Below are positions 52,115 to 60,582 of a DNA stretch of 64,000 bases, in pieces; positions within the stretch are counted from its first letter, which is position 1, and the number at the start of each line of letters is the position of its first letter. The translations under genes and the position numbers were made by a program. The notes under the pieces are model-generated. The model made no database searches, was not told the origin of the DNA, and was given only the letters and a program-made list of their open reading frames with translations. Location of the stretch: assembly GCF_023195895.1 (NCBI RefSeq), contig NZ_JALPRK010000006.1, forward strand, positions 1-64,000, read 5' to 3'. The DNA comes from Paenibacillus mellifer. Its GTDB lineage: Bacteria > Bacillota > Bacilli > Paenibacillales > Paenibacillaceae.

Positions 52115-53524
52115 TTGGGGGGCGATAATTTTTTGATATCCACAACCACGATTCGCGCAGAACTGGAAGATTACATCAAGAGCGAAGGGACAACCTTACA
52201 TCGTTTTTCGGAAACTGCCGGGGTTAACGTCGGAACGTTAAGCGGAATTATTAACGGTAACCGACCTATTGCGATCGGACAGTTGGACCGGATCACAGCG
52301 GCAATGGGGTTGTCTGAGGGACACTTCTACGATTTATACGCTGATGAATGTTTTACTTCAACCGCTCCGCATTGGAGAAGGCTGCGGCCGTTTCTTCTAA
52401 GATGCGCTGAGCTGAAGCGGAATGATTGCATTAACCAGGTCCTAAGCCGATTGCTAGACGATTTGAAGCAGATTGCGGGAATTTTCGATACGTCGGAACA
52501 AATGTTTGAGCAAGGGTTGAAGGAAGCCGCCGTCATTCTGTATGAAGCCGTAATCGAAAGCGAGAGATCCAGTCACTCAGAGCGGTTGGCAATAAGTTAC
52601 TACCGGTTGTTTAAAATTCACAGCATGGATAGTGACAAGGGATTTAAAACTGCAATGCAATTTTTACCCTACAGACATCGTTTGCCGGAAGTCTATGCGC
52701 TTGATGGAATACTAATGCTAGCCGAAGTTTATTCGCTTAAATTTAACTGGTCTGAAGCCGAAGCATACGCAGACGAACTTTGCGCATTAGCAAAAGCGTT
52801 GTACGAAAGAAAAGTATGGAGATACAGTGATTTCAAACCACTCCGTCCTCTTGTTTATTATTATGGTAGGGGCTATCTTTTCAAGTCTGGTTCTTATGAA
52901 TATAGAGGAATGTTTGAGGAAGCAAAGAAATGGATTGCAGAATATGCAGATTTAAGTTGGTTTGATGCCGATGATGAAACCCAAACCGCCGTTATAGAAC
53001 AATTTAAAATGTATGCACAGGCCAATTATCTTTGCATGGATATTAAAACGGGGGATCGTTCAAAAATTCCTAAGTATGTTCAATTCTTGGAAGAAGAACC
53101 CGATGAACTGGTGGAAGGATTGATAACATTAGTTGAATCGGCCAATCGGCATGAGTTTTACATTGATGAGATTCTTGATCGATATTCCGAAGAAATTGAA
53201 AAATACAGGTCGATTGGTAAAGATAAGTGGTTTCCAGAATCCGTAGTAAGTGTGAACCGTTGTTCCGTTTTTTTTCAGAATTACGCAATTTATCATCTGA
53301 GGAAAAGGAATTACGAAGAAGGTATAAGGAGTTTACTATATAGCTTAAAGATGGCAATTTCTTTGAATAATAAATCTTTGATCGTGAATTGCATGACTTT
53401 ATTTGAACTGAATCGCAAGTTCGTAACTGAGGAGCAATATAAAAATTTTGAAGAACTGTGTAGAAAGGTGTGGGAAAATGAAAAAGAAAATGTTTTTTAC
53501 GGTTTCGGCTTTGACAATGGTTAG
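52115..53524 (+). CDS. RRNPP-type quorum-sensing receptor/regulator (AloR-like, HTH plus TPR)
   Basis: A 469-residue protein with an N-terminal XRE-like helix-turn-helix (about residues 20-70, TLHRFSETAGVNVGTLSGII) and a long all-helical TPR-like remainder (about 90-460). The layout matches the RRNPP group (PlcR, NprR, AimR and the Paenibacillus AloR receptors), which bind a re-imported peptide. The gene is AT-richer than its neighbours, suggesting transfer. The start is TTG 52115 (AAGGAAG upstream) or TTG 52133 (GGGGGG upstream). The pro-peptide gene overlaps its 3' end by 47 bases in another frame. What it regulates is unknown. Confidence 0.83.
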   Translation: MGGDNFLISTTTIRAELEDYIKSEGTTLHRFSETAGVNVGTLSGIINGNRPIAIGQLDRITAAMGLSEGHFYDLYADECFTSTAPHWRRLRPFLLRCAELKRNDCINQVLSRLLDDLKQIAGIFDTSEQMFEQGLKEAAVILYEAVIESERSSHSERLAISYYRLFKIHSMDSDKGFKTAMQFLPYRHRLPEVYALDGILMLAEVYSLKFNWSEAEAYADELCALAKALYERKVWRYSDFKPLRPLVYYYGRGYLFKSGSYEYRGMFEEAKKWIAEYADLSWFDADDETQTAVIEQFKMYAQANYLCMDIKTGDRSKIPKYVQFLEEEPDELVEGLITLVESANRHEFYIDEILDRYSEEIEKYRSIGKDKWFPESVVSVNRCSVFFQNYAIYHLRKRNYEEGIRSLLYSLKMAISLNNKSLIVNCMTLFELNRKFVTEEQYKNFEELCRKVWENEKENVFYGFGFDNG

Positions 53525-53588
53525 TTTGGTAGGTTGGGCTAGTGGTACTGGTTTAATTACAACATTGTCACATGGTTATTGGGGTTAA
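53478..53588 (+). CDS. secreted signalling pro-peptide (AloP-like), 36 residues
   Basis: A 36-codon gene overlapping the last 47 bases of the receptor gene in a different frame. The ATG lies about 8 bases after GAAAGGTG. The product has a basic start (MKKKM), a hydrophobic core (FFTVSALTMVSLVGW) and the C terminus TTLSHGYWG: the layout of a Sec-exported pheromone precursor cut to a short C-terminal peptide. From memory, a characterised P. polymyxa AloP yields the hexapeptide SHGRGG, so SHGYWG is the natural candidate here. A terminator follows 34 bases later. The position, length and C terminus together make the call. Confidence 0.8.
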   Translation: MKKKMFFTVSALTMVSLVGWASGTGLITTLSHGYWG

Positions 53589-53621
53589 TATAATATTTTG
53601 TTTTGAACCATTCAAAAAAAG

Positions 53622-53658
53622 TAGGGATCAGCCTTTCGGGTTGACCCTATTTTTATTT
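53622..53658 (+). terminator. terminator after the receptor/pro-peptide pair
   Basis: TAGGG-A-TCAGCC pairs with GGTTGA-CCCTA (one bulged A, one G-T pair) around TTTCG, followed by TTTTTATTTT. Confidence 0.85.
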
Positions 53659-53795
53659 TGTAGCGTATTCAGAGACAGCGTGAGTAACTTTCCAGGCCGT
53701 AACATTTCAAAAATTGGAATTTTTTTGTTTCTTGCATTAGGTTTCATTATGCAATATTTGGCAACCTCTTCTAATATGTTCCTAGGGTGATAGCT

Positions 53796-53981
53796 ATGAA
53801 CAATTCTGAAAAAATCAGATTCCGTATTGAAATGGAAAGACAGGAATTAAATCGGTTAGCGCAGAGATATGGCTTGCGGCATGCAAGGGTACTCCATCAG
53901 TCGGTTGTACTTGACCGGTTGTTAAATAAATATAGTAAGGTCACTTTCTCGGATTATCGAAGAAAAAAGCCCATCGCGTAG
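53796..53981 (+). CDS. Spo0E-like aspartyl-phosphate phosphatase
   Basis: A 61-residue protein of two predicted helices joined by a loop. ERQELNRLAQRYGL and HQSVVLDRLLNKY follow the Spo0E spacing, although the usual SQELD motif reads SVVLD. Spo0E proteins dephosphorylate Spo0A-P and delay sporulation. The preferred start is ATG 53796, 7 bases after AGGGTG; the in-frame GTG 53787 is less likely. It lies 140 bases after the pro-peptide terminator in the same AT-rich patch, so it has its own promoter. Confidence 0.75.
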   Translation: MNNSEKIRFRIEMERQELNRLAQRYGLRHARVLHQSVVLDRLLNKYSKVTFSDYRRKKPIA

Positions 53982-53998
53982 ATGAGGCTTCTTTATCC
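53966..53998 (+). terminator. hairpin at the end of the Spo0E-like gene
   Basis: AAGCC-CATC pairs with GATG-A-GGCTT around GCGTA, followed by CTTTAT. The stop codon (TAG) lies in the loop. The weak T-tail makes it a moderate terminator. Confidence 0.5.
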
Positions 53999-54092
53999 TT
54001 CGGTCAATTTGTTAGTGATTATTTTGATGACTTCTTCGATCGGGAATTGGGTTGTGTCGGCGACTTCCTTTGCGTTTCGCTCTGCCCCGGAC

Positions 54093-55673
54093 TTACCGGA
54101 AGGAAGTAACCAAGCCCTGCAGCAGCGTACGCACATCGTACTGGTATTGATTGATCGGTGCGATCGGTTTGTTCAACCCTAACAGCCCATAGACCGCCAT
54201 GCGGGCTGCGCGGACGGAATACTCTTCGGTGAATACGACATCGTCCGGGATTTCGCAAAATTGACTGATCAACGCCAGGTTGGTTGAACCGTCCGGGATA
54301 ACCTTTGGCCGATCGTCGATCGTTCTAGGCATGAACTGCGCGGTGATGAACGGCATCATACATGGAATGCAGTTGGCGGTAGAAATGATCGCTTCCATGT
54401 CCTGTTCGAAATGGAGATGATGCAGCAGTTCGGTTAGAATTTCCTCACCGGTGCATTCGGACATTTTCTTAGGCACGTAATCCCCGACGCGATCCGGAAA
54501 TAATCCGTATCCCCAGAATACCTTAACCCGCTCCGGCTGATTGCGGAAATGCGGCTGATGGGCCAGCACGATGGACATCAACCAGCTTGAATCTTTAAAG
54601 GTCACAAGCGCGCCCGTACCGGCCTTGTTGCGGGAGAAAGCCTCCATCCGGTCAAAAAACCGTGAGTCCTGACAGGTGACCGTAAAGGACTCCCATTTCG
54701 ACCCGTCGATATGATCGTCGAAGGAGGAGGGGTGGCCAAGCCCCGGTTTTTTTGCGGCTATGCGGTCCCACAACTGCCAAGAGCTCCCTTTGCCGTTTAG
54801 CTTTGGCGCTGTTGTCATGGAGCCCAGGCTATACCCTTCCGTCATTGAACCGTTGGTGACGATCACCAAATCGTCCTTTGCCAAGTCCAGGACTCGCGGT
54901 TCCCCATCTTTCAGATAGTGCATTCGGGTAACGGTGATCTCATCACCTTCACGGAAATCCAGATCCGTGACCGTGCATTTCAGCGAAAAATCCACGCCGT
55001 GCTCCTCCAGATATTTTTGCAGCGGCAGAATAATAGAGTCGTACTGGTTATACGGTGTCCGGGTGACTCCTTCCAAGGTATGGATCCTCGGGAACTCATG
55101 CATGAACCGGAGCATGTATCTTTTGAACTCTACGGCACTATGCCAGGGTTGGAAGGCGAACGTCGTCGCCCACATGTACCAGAAATTCGTCTCGAAAAAA
55201 TGCGGCCCAAACCAATCGTTAATCCGCGCTTTGCCCATTTTCTCCTCGGGGGTCATAATCAGCTTGACCATGGCCAGACGGTCCGCCATATCAAAACCCA
55301 TGGAGGTAACGTCTTCCACCTGCCCCTCACGGTTCACTAACCGTGCGTTGGAGTGCGTCGGATGGGCCGTATCAAAAGCGATAATCTCGTCCCGCACCGA
55401 AAGACCAGGGTGGTCCAGTGAAGGAATGGAACGCAGCAAATCCCATGTATTTTCATAGGTCTCATCATTCAGCATTCGGCCGCCGCGGATCACATATCCT
55501 TGTTCACCGTTCCCGGCGCCATCGTTACTGCCGCCCAGCACCTTCATTTCCTCCAATACGTGAATATTCTGACCGGGAAAATCACAGTCTCGCACCAGGA
55601 AAGCGGCTCCCGCCAGCGAAGCGATTCCTCCGCCGACCAAATAAACCTGTCTCGTGTTAAGTTCTGCTGACAT
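54093..55673 (-). CDS. ohyA: oleate hydratase (MCRA family flavoprotein)
   Basis: Adds water across the 9-10 double bond of oleic acid to give 10-hydroxystearate, which detoxifies unsaturated fatty acids. The 526 residues carry the FAD-binding VYLVGGGIASLAGAAFL, the family block LGGSNDGAGNGEQGYVIRGGRMLNDETYENTWDLL (quoted as GGSNDGAGNGEQGYVIRGGR), NFWYMWATTFAFQPWHSAVE, and IPCMMPFITAQFMPR near the C terminus. The start is ATG 55673, 8 bases after GGAGG. A TetR gene lies upstream on the same strand, separated by a terminator. Confidence 0.95.
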   Translation of the reverse strand: MSAELNTRQVYLVGGGIASLAGAAFLVRDCDFPGQNIHVLEEMKVLGGSNDGAGNGEQGYVIRGGRMLNDETYENTWDLLRSIPSLDHPGLSVRDEIIAFDTAHPTHSNARLVNREGQVEDVTSMGFDMADRLAMVKLIMTPEEKMGKARINDWFGPHFFETNFWYMWATTFAFQPWHSAVEFKRYMLRFMHEFPRIHTLEGVTRTPYNQYDSIILPLQKYLEEHGVDFSLKCTVTDLDFREGDEITVTRMHYLKDGEPRVLDLAKDDLVIVTNGSMTEGYSLGSMTTAPKLNGKGSSWQLWDRIAAKKPGLGHPSSFDDHIDGSKWESFTVTCQDSRFFDRMEAFSRNKAGTGALVTFKDSSWLMSIVLAHQPHFRNQPERVKVFWGYGLFPDRVGDYVPKKMSECTGEEILTELLHHLHFEQDMEAIISTANCIPCMMPFITAQFMPRTIDDRPKVIPDGSTNLALISQFCEIPDDVVFTEEYSVRAARMAVYGLLGLNKPIAPINQYQYDVRTLLQGLVTSFR

Positions 55674-55764
55674 TACCTTCGCCTCCAAGGAATGTGATGA
55701 ATGGAACAATCTCAATGTAATCCCTCTTTGAGGGAAACAAAATCATCAATGGTGCGGCGCTGTA

Positions 55765-55794
55765 TAAAAAAAAGACACTCCTCAGGGAGTGTCT
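55765..55794 (-). terminator. terminator after the TetR gene
   Basis: On the minus strand AGACACTCC and GGAGTGTCT form a 9-bp perfect stem with a 4-base loop, followed by eight T. It separates the tetR and ohyA transcripts, so ohyA needs its own promoter in the 90 bases that follow. Confidence 0.85.
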
Positions 55795-55830
55795 AGGATT
55801 CCGACGAAATCGGCCCTATTTCGAGTAAAA

Positions 55831-56430
55831 CTAAGAACTCCGATTGCCCGAAACTTTGGACTCGCCGGCTTTCTGTTCATATCGCTGCAGCGCTCGCTCG
55901 AAATGGCCGTCAGCCAATTCGCCAAGCTTTTTGACGATGTTCTCCGGACGTTCCTTCATCCCATCTTGCATCCATCGAACGATTAGCCCGACAAACGCCA
56001 ACGTATAGAAATTGGCCAGAAACCGTTGATCCGCCTCATCCACCTGCATTCCCGCGGACACTTCTTCAACAACCTCCATGACCAGTTGGTTTGTGACGGT
56101 ATACAAGTACGAGTCCAGATGGCTGCGCGCCAGGGAATTTAGCGTGTTCAAACAAAATAATCGGTTCACTTCGATATATTTGAATATTTTCAGAAAGCCG
56201 CTGGTCCAGGTGTGGTAGCCGTGCTCCCCGGCGATGGCATCCACCGCTTCGGTTTGATAAATCCAACTCAAGAGTTCGTAAATGTCCTGGAAATGATAAT
56301 AGAACGTTTGCCGGTTTATCCCGCAATCGTCCACGAGAAGCTTAACGGTGATTTTATTGAGAGGGGTATGGTTCATCTTGCTTTTCAGCGAGGCGGCAAG
56401 CGCCCTTTTGGTGAGGTGGGAACTGGGCAT
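55831..56430 (-). CDS. TetR/AcrR-family transcriptional regulator
   Basis: A 199-residue repressor. The N-terminal helix-turn-helix (about 8-55, ALAASLKSKMNHTPLNKITV and DDCGINRQTFYYHFQDIYEL) precedes a C-terminal ligand domain like that of DhaS/FadR-type regulators. The ATG at 56430 lies 6 bases after AGGTGAT; the frame is open further upstream without a site. The neighbouring oleate hydratase gene suggests a fatty-acid sensor, but that is inference. Confidence 0.88.
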   Translation of the reverse strand: MPSSHLTKRALAASLKSKMNHTPLNKITVKLLVDDCGINRQTFYYHFQDIYELLSWIYQTEAVDAIAGEHGYHTWTSGFLKIFKYIEVNRLFCLNTLNSLARSHLDSYLYTVTNQLVMEVVEEVSAGMQVDEADQRFLANFYTLAFVGLIVRWMQDGMKERPENIVKKLGELADGHFERALQRYEQKAGESKVSGNRSS

Positions 56431-56502
56431 GAGAATCACCTGCTTATGGAAAAAATAGGTGTAAATCCTGTCTCCCATTATACTCCGGCCTAGGCGCGTA
56501 TA

Positions 56503-56536
56503 CAAAAAAAGGGCCCTCGGTTTCCGGAGGGCCCTT
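56503..56536 (-). terminator. terminator of the ChvE/GguAB transporter operon
   Basis: AAGGGCCCTC and GAGGGCCCTT form a 10-bp perfect stem around an 8-base loop; on the minus strand seven T follow. It lies 4 bases after the permease stop. Confidence 0.9.
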
Positions 56537-56539
56537 GGA

Positions 56540-57703
56540 TTAATTCGTCTTCGATTTATTATAGATATCGAAGGCGACGGCAAGGAGCAGGACAAGCCCT
56601 TTGATCCCTTGCTGCCAATCGACACCAAGGCCGATCAGCGACATGCCGTTGTTCATGACGCCCATGACCAGGCCGCCGATGATGGCGCCGATGACGGTGC
56701 CGATCCCGCCGGAGGCGGAGGCCCCGCCAATGAAGCAGGCCGCGATCGCGTCGAGCTCGAAGTTGGTACCGGCTTTTGGTGTCGCCGAATTAAGACGAGC
56801 GGCGAAGATCAGGCCGGACAACGCGGCCAGGGCGCCCATGTTGACGAACACCCAGAACGTCACCTTTTGGGTTTTAACGCCGGAGAGTTTGGCCGCTTTC
56901 TCATTGCCTCCCAGCGCGTAGATATGGCGTCCAGCGACCATTCGATTCATGACGAACGAGTAGATGACAATCAGGAAGAACAAGATGATTAAGATGTTTG
57001 GCAGCCCGTTATAAGTTGCCAGTACCAAGGTAAACACGTTGATGATGGCAACGAGCAGCACGAGCTTGGATACGAACATCCAAATCGGTGCAACCTCGAA
57101 CTGGTATTTGAGTTGGGTCCGGCGCTCCTTCCATTCCTGCCAAATCAAGAGGAGGGAGAGGACCAAACCCAGCAGAACCGTCAAAGTATGAAGGCTGCCG
57201 CCGCCAAACCAGTCGGGGATAAATCCGGAGCTGATGCGTTGGAACGATTTCGGGAACGGCGCGATCGACTGACCGCCAAGCACGATCATCGTCAAGCCCC
57301 GGAACAGCAGCATCCCGGCTAACGTGACGATAAAGGCCGGTATTTTCACATAAGCAACCCAAAATCCCTGCCAGGCGCCGATCAATCCCCCTATCACCAA
57401 AGAGAGGATAATTGCTAGGAACGTCGGCATTTGGAGATCTACCATCATAATGGCAGCCAAGGCCCCGATAAAGGCGGCGATGGAGCCGACGGACAAATCG
57501 ATATGTCCTGTGATGATGACCAACACCATCCCGATGGCTAACACCAAGATGTAACTGTTTTGCAAAATCAGATTCGTAATATTAAGTGGCTTCAGCAAGA
57601 TGCCGCCAGTCAAAATTTGAAACAGTACCGTGATGAAGATCAGGGCGATGATCATGCCGTATTGGCGTATGTTTTTTCTAAAAAGTTCGCTAACCGCTTG
57701 CAT
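56540..57703 (-). CDS. gguB: multiple-monosaccharide ABC transporter permease (GguB/MmsB type)
   Basis: A 387-residue membrane permease with about ten spans. LVIITGHIDLSVGSIAAFIGA carries the ribose/xylose permease signature (quoted as ITGHIDLSVGSIAAF), followed by KIPAFIVTLAGMLLFRGLT and the C-terminal ACFIGGASASGGIGTVIGAI. The length and a central hydrophilic loop set it with GguB/XylH, not RbsC. It lies 4 bases after the ATPase gene. Imports pentoses or hexoses captured by the ChvE-like lipoprotein. Confidence 0.93.
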   Translation of the reverse strand: MQAVSELFRKNIRQYGMIIALIFITVLFQILTGGILLKPLNITNLILQNSYILVLAIGMVLVIITGHIDLSVGSIAAFIGALAAIMMVDLQMPTFLAIILSLVIGGLIGAWQGFWVAYVKIPAFIVTLAGMLLFRGLTMIVLGGQSIAPFPKSFQRISSGFIPDWFGGGSLHTLTVLLGLVLSLLLIWQEWKERRTQLKYQFEVAPIWMFVSKLVLLVAIINVFTLVLATYNGLPNILIILFFLIVIYSFVMNRMVAGRHIYALGGNEKAAKLSGVKTQKVTFWVFVNMGALAALSGLIFAARLNSATPKAGTNFELDAIAACFIGGASASGGIGTVIGAIIGGLVMGVMNNGMSLIGLGVDWQQGIKGLVLLLAVAFDIYNKSKTN

Positions 57704-57707
57704 CGGT

Positions 57708-59237
57708 TTACCCCCTGCCTCGAGTCATGGATTTCATCAACACTTCCTGGGTGGCGTCCTCGCGCAGGACTTCCCCGGTAATCCGGCCTTCGCTCATGAC
57801 GTAGATGCGGTCGCACATCCCGAGAATTTCCGGAAGCTCCGAGGAGATGAACAAAATGCCTTTGCCTTCATCCGCCAGTTGATTGACGATCGAATAAATT
57901 TCGTATTTGGCCCCGACATCGATGCCGCGCGTCGGCTCATCAAGAATCAAAATTTCCGGTTGAGCGTAGATCCACTTGCTAAGGACGACCTTCTGCTGAT
58001 TGCCGCCGCTCAGGTTAACCGTATGTTGCAAAATGCTTGGCGTCTTAATATTCAGCTTGCTCCGATATTCCTCGGCGACCAACACTTCTTCACGTTCATT
58101 GATGACGCCGCGGCGGGATAATTTCTTAAGCGAAGCTAATGAAATATTGCGTTTGATATCATCGATCAGAACCAAACCGTATTGTTTACGATCCTCCGTG
58201 ACATAAGCGACACCATGCTTGATCGCCTGGCTGATGTTGTTAAACCGCACCTCTTTCCCATGCAAGAAGAGTTGGCCTTTAATATGCCTTCCGTAGGATC
58301 GGCCAAACAGGCTCATGGCCAGCTCCGTCCGTCCTGCTCCCATCAAGCCGGCGATCCCGACGATTTCCCCGCGGCGGATGTTCAGGTTAATGCCGTCCAG
58401 CACTTTACGCTCCTCTTGCTGCGGGTGGGTTGCCTCCCAGTCTCGCACCTCGAAAATTACTTCGCCGATCCGGGGAACCCGCTCCGGATAGCGATGGGTG
58501 AGATCGCGGCCAACCATGCCCTTGATGATGAGATCCTCGGTCACCTGATCGGCTTTCATATCCAAAGTCTGAATCGTCTTGCCATCGCGCAGGATGGTGA
58601 TCGAGTCGGCGACTTTGCTGATTTCGTTCAATTTGTGCGAAATGATGATGGAGGTGATGCCTTGTTTCTTCAGCTCGAGGATCAGCTCCAGCAGGTTTTC
58701 GCTGTCGTTTTCGTTCAAGGCCGCTGTGGGTTCGTCCAGGATCAGCAGCTTGACCTGTTTGGCTAATGCTTTGGCGATTTCGACGAGCTGCTGCTTACCG
58801 ACGCCCAGTTCCAACACACGTGTGGCAGGTGATTCCGCTAACCCAACCCGTTCCAGCAGCGTTTTTGTTTTGACCGTCGTTTCGTTCCAATTAATCAACC
58901 CACGTTGGCTTTGCTCGTTACCGAGAAAAATGTTCTCCGCAATAGAGAGGTAAGGGATCAGCGCGAGCTCTTGGTGAATAATGACGATCCCCAGCTGTTC
59001 GCTTTCCTTAATATCCTTGAACTCGCAAACCTTGCCCTCGAACAGGATCTCGCCTTCATAAGAGCCATGCGGATAAACACCGCTCAGCACCTTCATTAAC
59101 GTCGATTTGCCGGCCCCGTTCTCCCCGCACAAGGCATGAATTTCCCCAGAGGTCACCTTTAGGTTGACATTGCTTAGCGCCTTGACGCCTGGGAAGGTCT
59201 TCGTAATTCCCCGCATTTCCAAAATCGTATTGCTCAC
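57708..59237 (-). CDS. gguA: multiple-monosaccharide ABC transporter ATP-binding protein (GguA/MmsA type)
   Basis: A 509-residue double ABC protein. The first half has Walker [10 protein letters not shown], a family signature [17 protein letters not shown] (in place of a classic LSGGQ) and Walker [12 protein letters not shown]. The second half has [23 protein letters not shown] and [13 protein letters not shown]. The [16 protein letters not shown] start and this asymmetry are typical of sugar importers of the Rbs/Xyl group. I prefer GTG 59237, 6 bases after AGGTGG; the ATG at 59273 lies upstream without a site. Confidence 0.94.
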   Translation of the reverse strand: MSNTILEMRGITKTFPGVKALSNVNLKVTSGEIHALCGENGAGKSTLMKVLSGVYPHGSYEGEILFEGKVCEFKDIKESEQLGIVIIHQELALIPYLSIAENIFLGNEQSQRGLINWNETTVKTKTLLERVGLAESPATRVLELGVGKQQLVEIAKALAKQVKLLILDEPTAALNENDSENLLELILELKKQGITSIIISHKLNEISKVADSITILRDGKTIQTLDMKADQVTEDLIIKGMVGRDLTHRYPERVPRIGEVIFEVRDWEATHPQQEERKVLDGINLNIRRGEIVGIAGLMGAGRTELAMSLFGRSYGRHIKGQLFLHGKEVRFNNISQAIKHGVAYVTEDRKQYGLVLIDDIKRNISLASLKKLSRRGVINEREEVLVAEEYRSKLNIKTPSILQHTVNLSGGNQQKVVLSKWIYAQPEILILDEPTRGIDVGAKYEIYSIVNQLADEGKGILFISSELPEILGMCDRIYVMSEGRITGEVLREDATQEVLMKSMTRGRG

Positions 59238-59272
59238 TTGCGCCACCTGGCCTTTCGCTCTTGGTAAGGGCA

Positions 59273-59306
59273 TAGCGGCGGTCGCCCCAATCCGCGTCCG
59301 CCGCTA
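59273..59306 (-). other. intercistronic hairpin between chvE and gguA
   Basis: TAGCGGCGG and CCGCCGCTA form a 9-bp perfect stem around a 16-base loop in the 91-base gap. There is no T-run. Such hairpins commonly stabilise the 3' end of binding-protein mRNA so that it outnumbers the ATPase and permease. Confidence 0.55.
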
Positions 59307-59328
59307 CCCCGGTTACCCTAAGTTGATG

Positions 59329-60420
59329 TTAGAGTCCCAGATCCTCTTTGGAGTAGTAGCCGGTGTCGACCAGCGCTTGTTCAAGGTTATCCTTGTCAAC
59401 CGAAACCGGTTCAAGCAGATAGGAGGGAACGACTTTGACGCCGTTGTCGTAGGTCTTCGTGTCATTGACTTCGGCCTCTGTGCCTTCCAGGATGCTTTGG
59501 ACCATAGAGACTGCCTTTTTCGCCAGTTCGCGTGTATCCTTGAAGACGGTTTGCGTCTGTTCCCCAGCCAATATCGACTTCGCCGAAGCCAATTCGGCAT
59601 CCTGGCCGGTTACGATCGGCATCGACTTGCTTCCGGAGCCGTAACCAACGCCCTTGAGCGAGGAAAGGATGCCGATGCTGATTCCGTCATAAGGGGAAAG
59701 AACGGCGTCCATGTTCTCCGTGCTGTAATGGGCGCTCAGCAAATTGTCCATGCGGGCTTGGGCGGTGGCGCCGTCCCAGCGCAAGGTAGCGATTTGCTCC
59801 ATTTTCGTTTGTCCGCTGCGCACGACCAGCTTTCCAGAATCGATGTACGGCTGCAGAACGGACATGGCGCCGTCATAGAAGAAGTAGGCGTTGTTATCAT
59901 CCGGCGAGCCGCCGAACAACTCGATATTAAATGGACCTTTGCCGTCCTTCAGGCCCAGCTTCTCCTCAATATAGGAGGCCTGCTGCACGCCAACCTTGAA
60001 GTTGTCGAAGGTGGCGTAATAGTCGACGTATTCGCTGTTCATAATCAGCCGGTCATAGGCGACGACCTGAATGCCTTGGTCGTGGGCTTTCTGCAGGACG
60101 TCGGTCAAAGCGCCGCCGTCGATAGCAGCAATGACAAGGACCTTCACGCCTTTGGTAATCATATTTTCGATTTGCGATACCTGGTTTTCGATGACGTCTT
60201 CCCCGTACTGCAGATCGGTGCCGTAGCCAAGTGCCTTAAATTCCTTGACCATGTTGTTGCCGTCGTTCACCCAGCGTTCAGACGACTTCGTGGGCATGGC
60301 GATGCCGATCGTTCCCTTGTCGCTGTTGCCCGATCCGCTGCTGCCGTTTCCGCCATTGGCACAAGCCGCGAGGGCTAATACCATTGCCACTGCAAGTAAA
60401 ATGGCCGTTACCTTTTTCAA
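59329..60420 (-). CDS. chvE: sugar-binding lipoprotein of a multiple-monosaccharide ABC transporter (ChvE-like)
   Basis: A 363-residue periplasmic-binding fold lipoprotein. The signal peptide ends at LAAC (Cys about residue 20), then a Gly/Ser/Asn linker. The body opens [18 protein letters not shown] and includes [32 protein letters not shown] and [15 protein letters not shown], close to ChvE and the CUT2 sugar binders. I prefer TTG 60420, 6-9 bases after GGGGGA; TTG 60426 is too close to it. First gene of the three-gene importer. Expression is probably controlled by the upstream two-component system and CcpA. Confidence 0.92.
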   Translation of the reverse strand: MKKVTAILLAVAMVLALAACANGGNGSSGSGNSDKGTIGIAMPTKSSERWVNDGNNMVKEFKALGYGTDLQYGEDVIENQVSQIENMITKGVKVLVIAAIDGGALTDVLQKAHDQGIQVVAYDRLIMNSEYVDYYATFDNFKVGVQQASYIEEKLGLKDGKGPFNIELFGGSPDDNNAYFFYDGAMSVLQPYIDSGKLVVRSGQTKMEQIATLRWDGATAQARMDNLLSAHYSTENMDAVLSPYDGISIGILSSLKGVGYGSGSKSMPIVTGQDAELASAKSILAGEQTQTVFKDTRELAKKAVSMVQSILEGTEAEVNDTKTYDNGVKVVPSYLLEPVSVDKDNLEQALVDTGYYSKEDLGL

Positions 60421-60444
60421 AGCCAATTCCCCCTATACTTGAAA

Positions 60445-60459
60445 TGAATGCGTTTACAG
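60445..60459 (-). promoter_or_regulatory. cre-like CcpA site upstream of chvE
   Basis: CTGTAAACGCATTCA (minus) matches 14 of 15 positions of WTGNAANCGNWNNCW. It lies just downstream of TATACT (minus, 60465-60470), a good -10, so CcpA bound here would block initiation. Confidence 0.52.
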
Positions 60460-60555
60460 TAGGGAGTATAACAAGCGAAGGGGGAGGTCGTATTTACAGT
60501 GAATTGACACTTTTTATAAAAATCGAACCTTTGTGAGTGGTTGAGAGGGATGTTA

Positions 60556-60582
60556 CTCAAGGGGAGTGTTACTCCCCCTGAG
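60556..60582 (-). other. hairpin at the 3' end of the response-regulator gene
   Basis: CTCA-A-GGGGAGT pairs with ACTCCCC-C-TGAG around GTT. The TAA of the response regulator is inside. No T-run follows on the minus strand, so it is more likely an mRNA-stabilising element or a weak terminator before the chvE promoter. Confidence 0.45.

Noticed and set aside
53572..53790. A 72-codon hydrophobic frame after the pro-peptide gene
   Set aside because: It starts inside the pro-peptide gene, runs straight through the strong terminator at 53622 and has no ribosome site.
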